Origin: CAWHJN01 sp963829705
GTDB lineage: Bacteria > Bacteroidota > Rhodothermia > Rhodothermales > BA12
DNA length: 64,000 nt
Assembly: GCA_963829705.1 (NCBI GenBank)
Contig: CAWHJN010000001.1
Span: forward strand, 248,001-312,000
Direction of reading: 5' to 3'
Position 1 is the stretch's first letter, and each line of letters begins with the position of its first letter. The notes under the pieces were generated by a model. The model searched no databases, was not told the DNA's origin, and worked only from the letters and a program-made list of their open reading frames with translations. Below are positions 61,866-64,000 of this stretch, in pieces. The translations under genes and the position numbers were made by a program.

Positions 61866-63956
61866 TCAACTATCGGCAGGAACGAGGTCGACTGTACGGG
61901 TCTCCGCATTTGCCGCCGCCACGGTCACGCGCATCGTGTCGCCCGCGCGGAAACGCCGCCCGCTCTGGCGGCCCACGAGTGCATAGCGGCGCTCGTCGTA
62001 CTCGTAATAGTCGCCGCCGAGGTCGCGGACGTGGACGAGCCCTTCGACGAGCACATCGGAGAGTTCGACGAAGATGCCGAACTTCGCCACGCCGCTCACG
62101 ACGCCGTCGAACGTGTCGCCGACGTGGTCTTTCAGGTACTCGATCTGCTTGAGCTTGACGGACTCGCGCTCGGCCTCCGTCGCGGCTTTTTCGCGCTCCG
62201 ACAGGTGCGTGCCCGCCACTTCGAGCGCTTCGACTTCTCGGTCAGGTGCGCCCGACAGGTACGCCTTCGTCACGCGATGCACGATGAGGTCGGGGTAGCG
62301 GCGGATGGGGGAGGTGAAGTGCGTGTAGTGCGAAAAGCCGAGCCCGAAGTGGCCGACGTTGTGCGGGCTGTAGCGTGCCTTCGCCATCGCCCGGAGCGAC
62401 GCCGACGTGACGACGATGCTCTCGGGCGTGCCCTGGACCTCGTTCAACAGCGCGTTGAGGTCGGCCGAGGTGACGTTGCCGTTGGTGAGCGGAAGCTTCA
62501 GCCCGAATGCCTTCACGTAGTCCGCAAGCGCCTGGATGCGCTCAGCATCGGGCACGTCGTGAATGCGGTACAGGAAGGGCCGGTTGCGGCTTTCGAGGGC
62601 CACAGCACGGTTGGCGAGCAGCATACATTCCTCGATGAGGCGGTTGCTGGCCTTGCGCTCCTTGCGGTACACGCCCGTCGCGTGGCCGTCCTCGTTGAGC
62701 GCGATGCGGACTTCCGGCAGGTCGAAGTCGATGGAGCCTTCCTTCATGCGTCTTTCCGTGAGGACGGCGGCGATGCGCCCGGCGCGCTGCACGTCGTCGC
62801 GGTACGGATGCTCGGTTTGCCCATCCAGAAGCGCCTGCGCCTCCTCGTACGAGAACCGGTGGTGCGAATGGATGACGCTTTCGGCGATCTTCCACGACTT
62901 CAGCGCGCCGTCTTTGCCGACCCGCATGATGCAGGAGTACGTCAAACGGTCTTCGTTGGGCACGAGCGAGCAGACGCGGTTGGACAGCTTCTCGGGCAGC
63001 ATGGGAATCACCCGGTCCACCAGATACACGCTCGTCCCGCGCGCGTACGCCTCGGCATCCAGCGGCGTGCCGGGCTGCACGTAATGGCTCACGTCGGCGA
63101 TGTGGACGCCGATCTCGGTGTCGCCGCCTTCGAGGTCGGTCACGTGGATGGCGTCGTCGAAGTCTTTGGCATCGACGGGGTCGATGGTGAAGATGCGTTC
63201 CTTCCGCAGATCCAGACGCCGGGCGATCTCTTTCTTCGAGATCGTTTCGGGCAGCGCTTCGGCTTCTTCGAGCACGTCGTCGGGAAACTCGCTGCGCACG
63301 TCGAGCGCGAGCGCGAGCGCGAGGATGCGGACGGACGGGTCGTCGGCGTCGCCGAGCACCTGCAAGACGCGCCCGCTGGGCATGATCTCCCCTTTCTCGA
63401 ACTGGTCGATGGAAACGACGACCTTCTCGCCGTCACGCGCCTCGCCCATGTCGCCCTTGCCGACGAAAATATCGTAGAGCAACCTCGGCTCGTCAGGTTT
63501 TACGACGCCCGTTTTGCCGCGCAGCTTGAAGGTGCCGACGGTCTGCGAGCGCCCGCGTTCCAGTACGCGCTGCACTTCGGCTTCGGCGCGGTTGTCGCCG
63601 CGCGCAGGCCGGACCGACACCTCCACGGTGTCGCCGTCGAGGGCGTTCCGCATGGCGTTTGGCGGGACGAAGAGATCCTCGGGCTGGCCCTCGACCATCA
63701 CAAAGCCGTAGCCCTGCGGGTGGAGGGTGAGGCGGCCCGTGACGAGCTGGGCGGGCGCACGGTAGCTGTACTGGTTGGCCTTGCGCGTGAGGTCGCCGTC
63801 GGCGGCCATCTCGTTGAGCACTTCCATGAACTGCTTGAAGCGCTTGTTGTCGCGGATGTTGAGCCGCCGGGCGATGTCTTTTGCGCGGAAGGTCTGCTTG
63901 CCGTGGTCGCGGAGCAGTTTGGTGATGTCGTCGCGCAGGGTATCGGGTTTTGGCAA
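61866..63956 (-). CDS. rnr: Ribonuclease R
   Basis: 696 residues. It degrades structured RNA from the 3' end. N-terminal winged helix (FRAKDIARRLNIRDNKRFKQFMEVLNEM); cold-shock domains (GRLTLHPQGYGFVMVEGQPEDLFVPPNAM); RNB catalytic core with FTIDPVDAKDFDDAIHV (metal Asp cluster), GVHIADVSHYVQPGTPLD and HFGLGFSHYTHFTSPIRRYPDLIVHR; S1 domain near the end (FDGVVSGVAKFGIFVELSDVLVEGLVHV). The start is TTG 63956; no better start lies in frame nearby. The usual basic tail is short. Confidence 0.96.
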   Translation of the reverse strand: MPKPDTLRDDITKLLRDHGKQTFRAKDIARRLNIRDNKRFKQFMEVLNEMAADGDLTRKANQYSYRAPAQLVTGRLTLHPQGYGFVMVEGQPEDLFVPPNAMRNALDGDTVEVSVRPARGDNRAEAEVQRVLERGRSQTVGTFKLRGKTGVVKPDEPRLLYDIFVGKGDMGEARDGEKVVVSIDQFEKGEIMPSGRVLQVLGDADDPSVRILALALALDVRSEFPDDVLEEAEALPETISKKEIARRLDLRKERIFTIDPVDAKDFDDAIHVTDLEGGDTEIGVHIADVSHYVQPGTPLDAEAYARGTSVYLVDRVIPMLPEKLSNRVCSLVPNEDRLTYSCIMRVGKDGALKSWKIAESVIHSHHRFSYEEAQALLDGQTEHPYRDDVQRAGRIAAVLTERRMKEGSIDFDLPEVRIALNEDGHATGVYRKERKASNRLIEECMLLANRAVALESRNRPFLYRIHDVPDAERIQALADYVKAFGLKLPLTNGNVTSADLNALLNEVQGTPESIVVTSASLRAMAKARYSPHNVGHFGLGFSHYTHFTSPIRRYPDLIVHRVTKAYLSGAPDREVEALEVAGTHLSEREKAATEAERESVKLKQIEYLKDHVGDTFDGVVSGVAKFGIFVELSDVLVEGLVHVRDLGGDYYEYDERRYALVGRQSGRRFRAGDTMRVTVAAANAETRTVDLVPADS

Positions 63957-64000
63957 AAGAAAAAGGGGTTAAAGATCGTTGAGAGGGTCATTGGGTTCGG

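Overview
The window comes from a high-G+C (about two thirds by eye) Gram-negative bacterium of the Bacteroidota/Rhodothermota side of the tree, most likely a Rhodothermales-type organism. The evidence is: three secreted proteins with type IX secretion (T9SS) C-terminal sorting domains and a decayed fourth; a DUF4835 (PorD-like) protein and a PorV-like outer-membrane protein; DUF5687 and DUF2911 proteins; starts without Shine-Dalgarno sequences; and promoters of the form TTG, 19-20 nt, TAnnTTTG. Genes are dense, many overlap by 1-14 nt, and the content is chromosomal housekeeping. I see no phage, insertion sequence, CRISPR array or rRNA.

Layout. 1-2.0 kb: end of a Na+/dicarboxylate-type symporter, a secreted TPR protein and tRNA-Arg. 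2.1-5.2 kb: an unusual sigma factor overlapping a frameshifted CAAX-type membrane protease gene, then DUF2007 and CdsA. 5.3-8.7 kb: TyrA, rhomboid protease and a four-domain lipoprotein. 8.8-12.7 kb: an HhH/beta-barrel protein with a PorV-like protein, divergent from DUF4835. 12.7-15.2 kb: tRNA-Leu and an S46 peptidase. 15.4-17.9 kb: overlapping ABC ATPase, MTAP-like phosphorylase and APH-fold protein. 18-25.3 kb: phospholipid synthase, hydrolase-OsmC fusion, SufS-like enzyme, GAF/small-protein pair, GAPDH, EamA exporter, MerR regulator and tRNA-Pro.

25.3-34.4 kb: a decayed T9SS gene, a small lipoprotein, an ECF sigma/serine-threonine kinase pair, a RodZ-like protein, LigA and a sodium-solute symporter. 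34.4-39.2 kb: PgpH-type HD phosphodiesterase and the coupled trio PruA/membrane protein/zinc ribbon. 39.4-48.2 kb: DUF2911 protein and a secretome stretch (T9SS cargo, frameshifted endonuclease I, beta-propeller, amidase). 48.2-57.2 kb: enoyl-CoA hydratase-like, PurM, PlsY-GpsA, AlbA_2 protein and topoisomerase ParC-ParE. 57.3-64.0 kb: M15 peptidase plus L,D-transpeptidase, an ABC transporter pair and RNase R.

Themes. Cell-envelope functions dominate: phospholipid synthesis (CdsA, PlsY, GpsA, CDP-alcohol transferase), peptidoglycan processing (amidase, M15, L,D-transpeptidase) and T9SS export. The most unusual signal is not a protein. Degenerate tandem heptamer arrays (unit 7 nt, C-rich on one strand, units like ATCCGAA or AACCTCT) sit in several intergenic gaps. 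Four of them run directly into the start codon of the following gene. Two apparent single-base frameshifts may be sequence errors.
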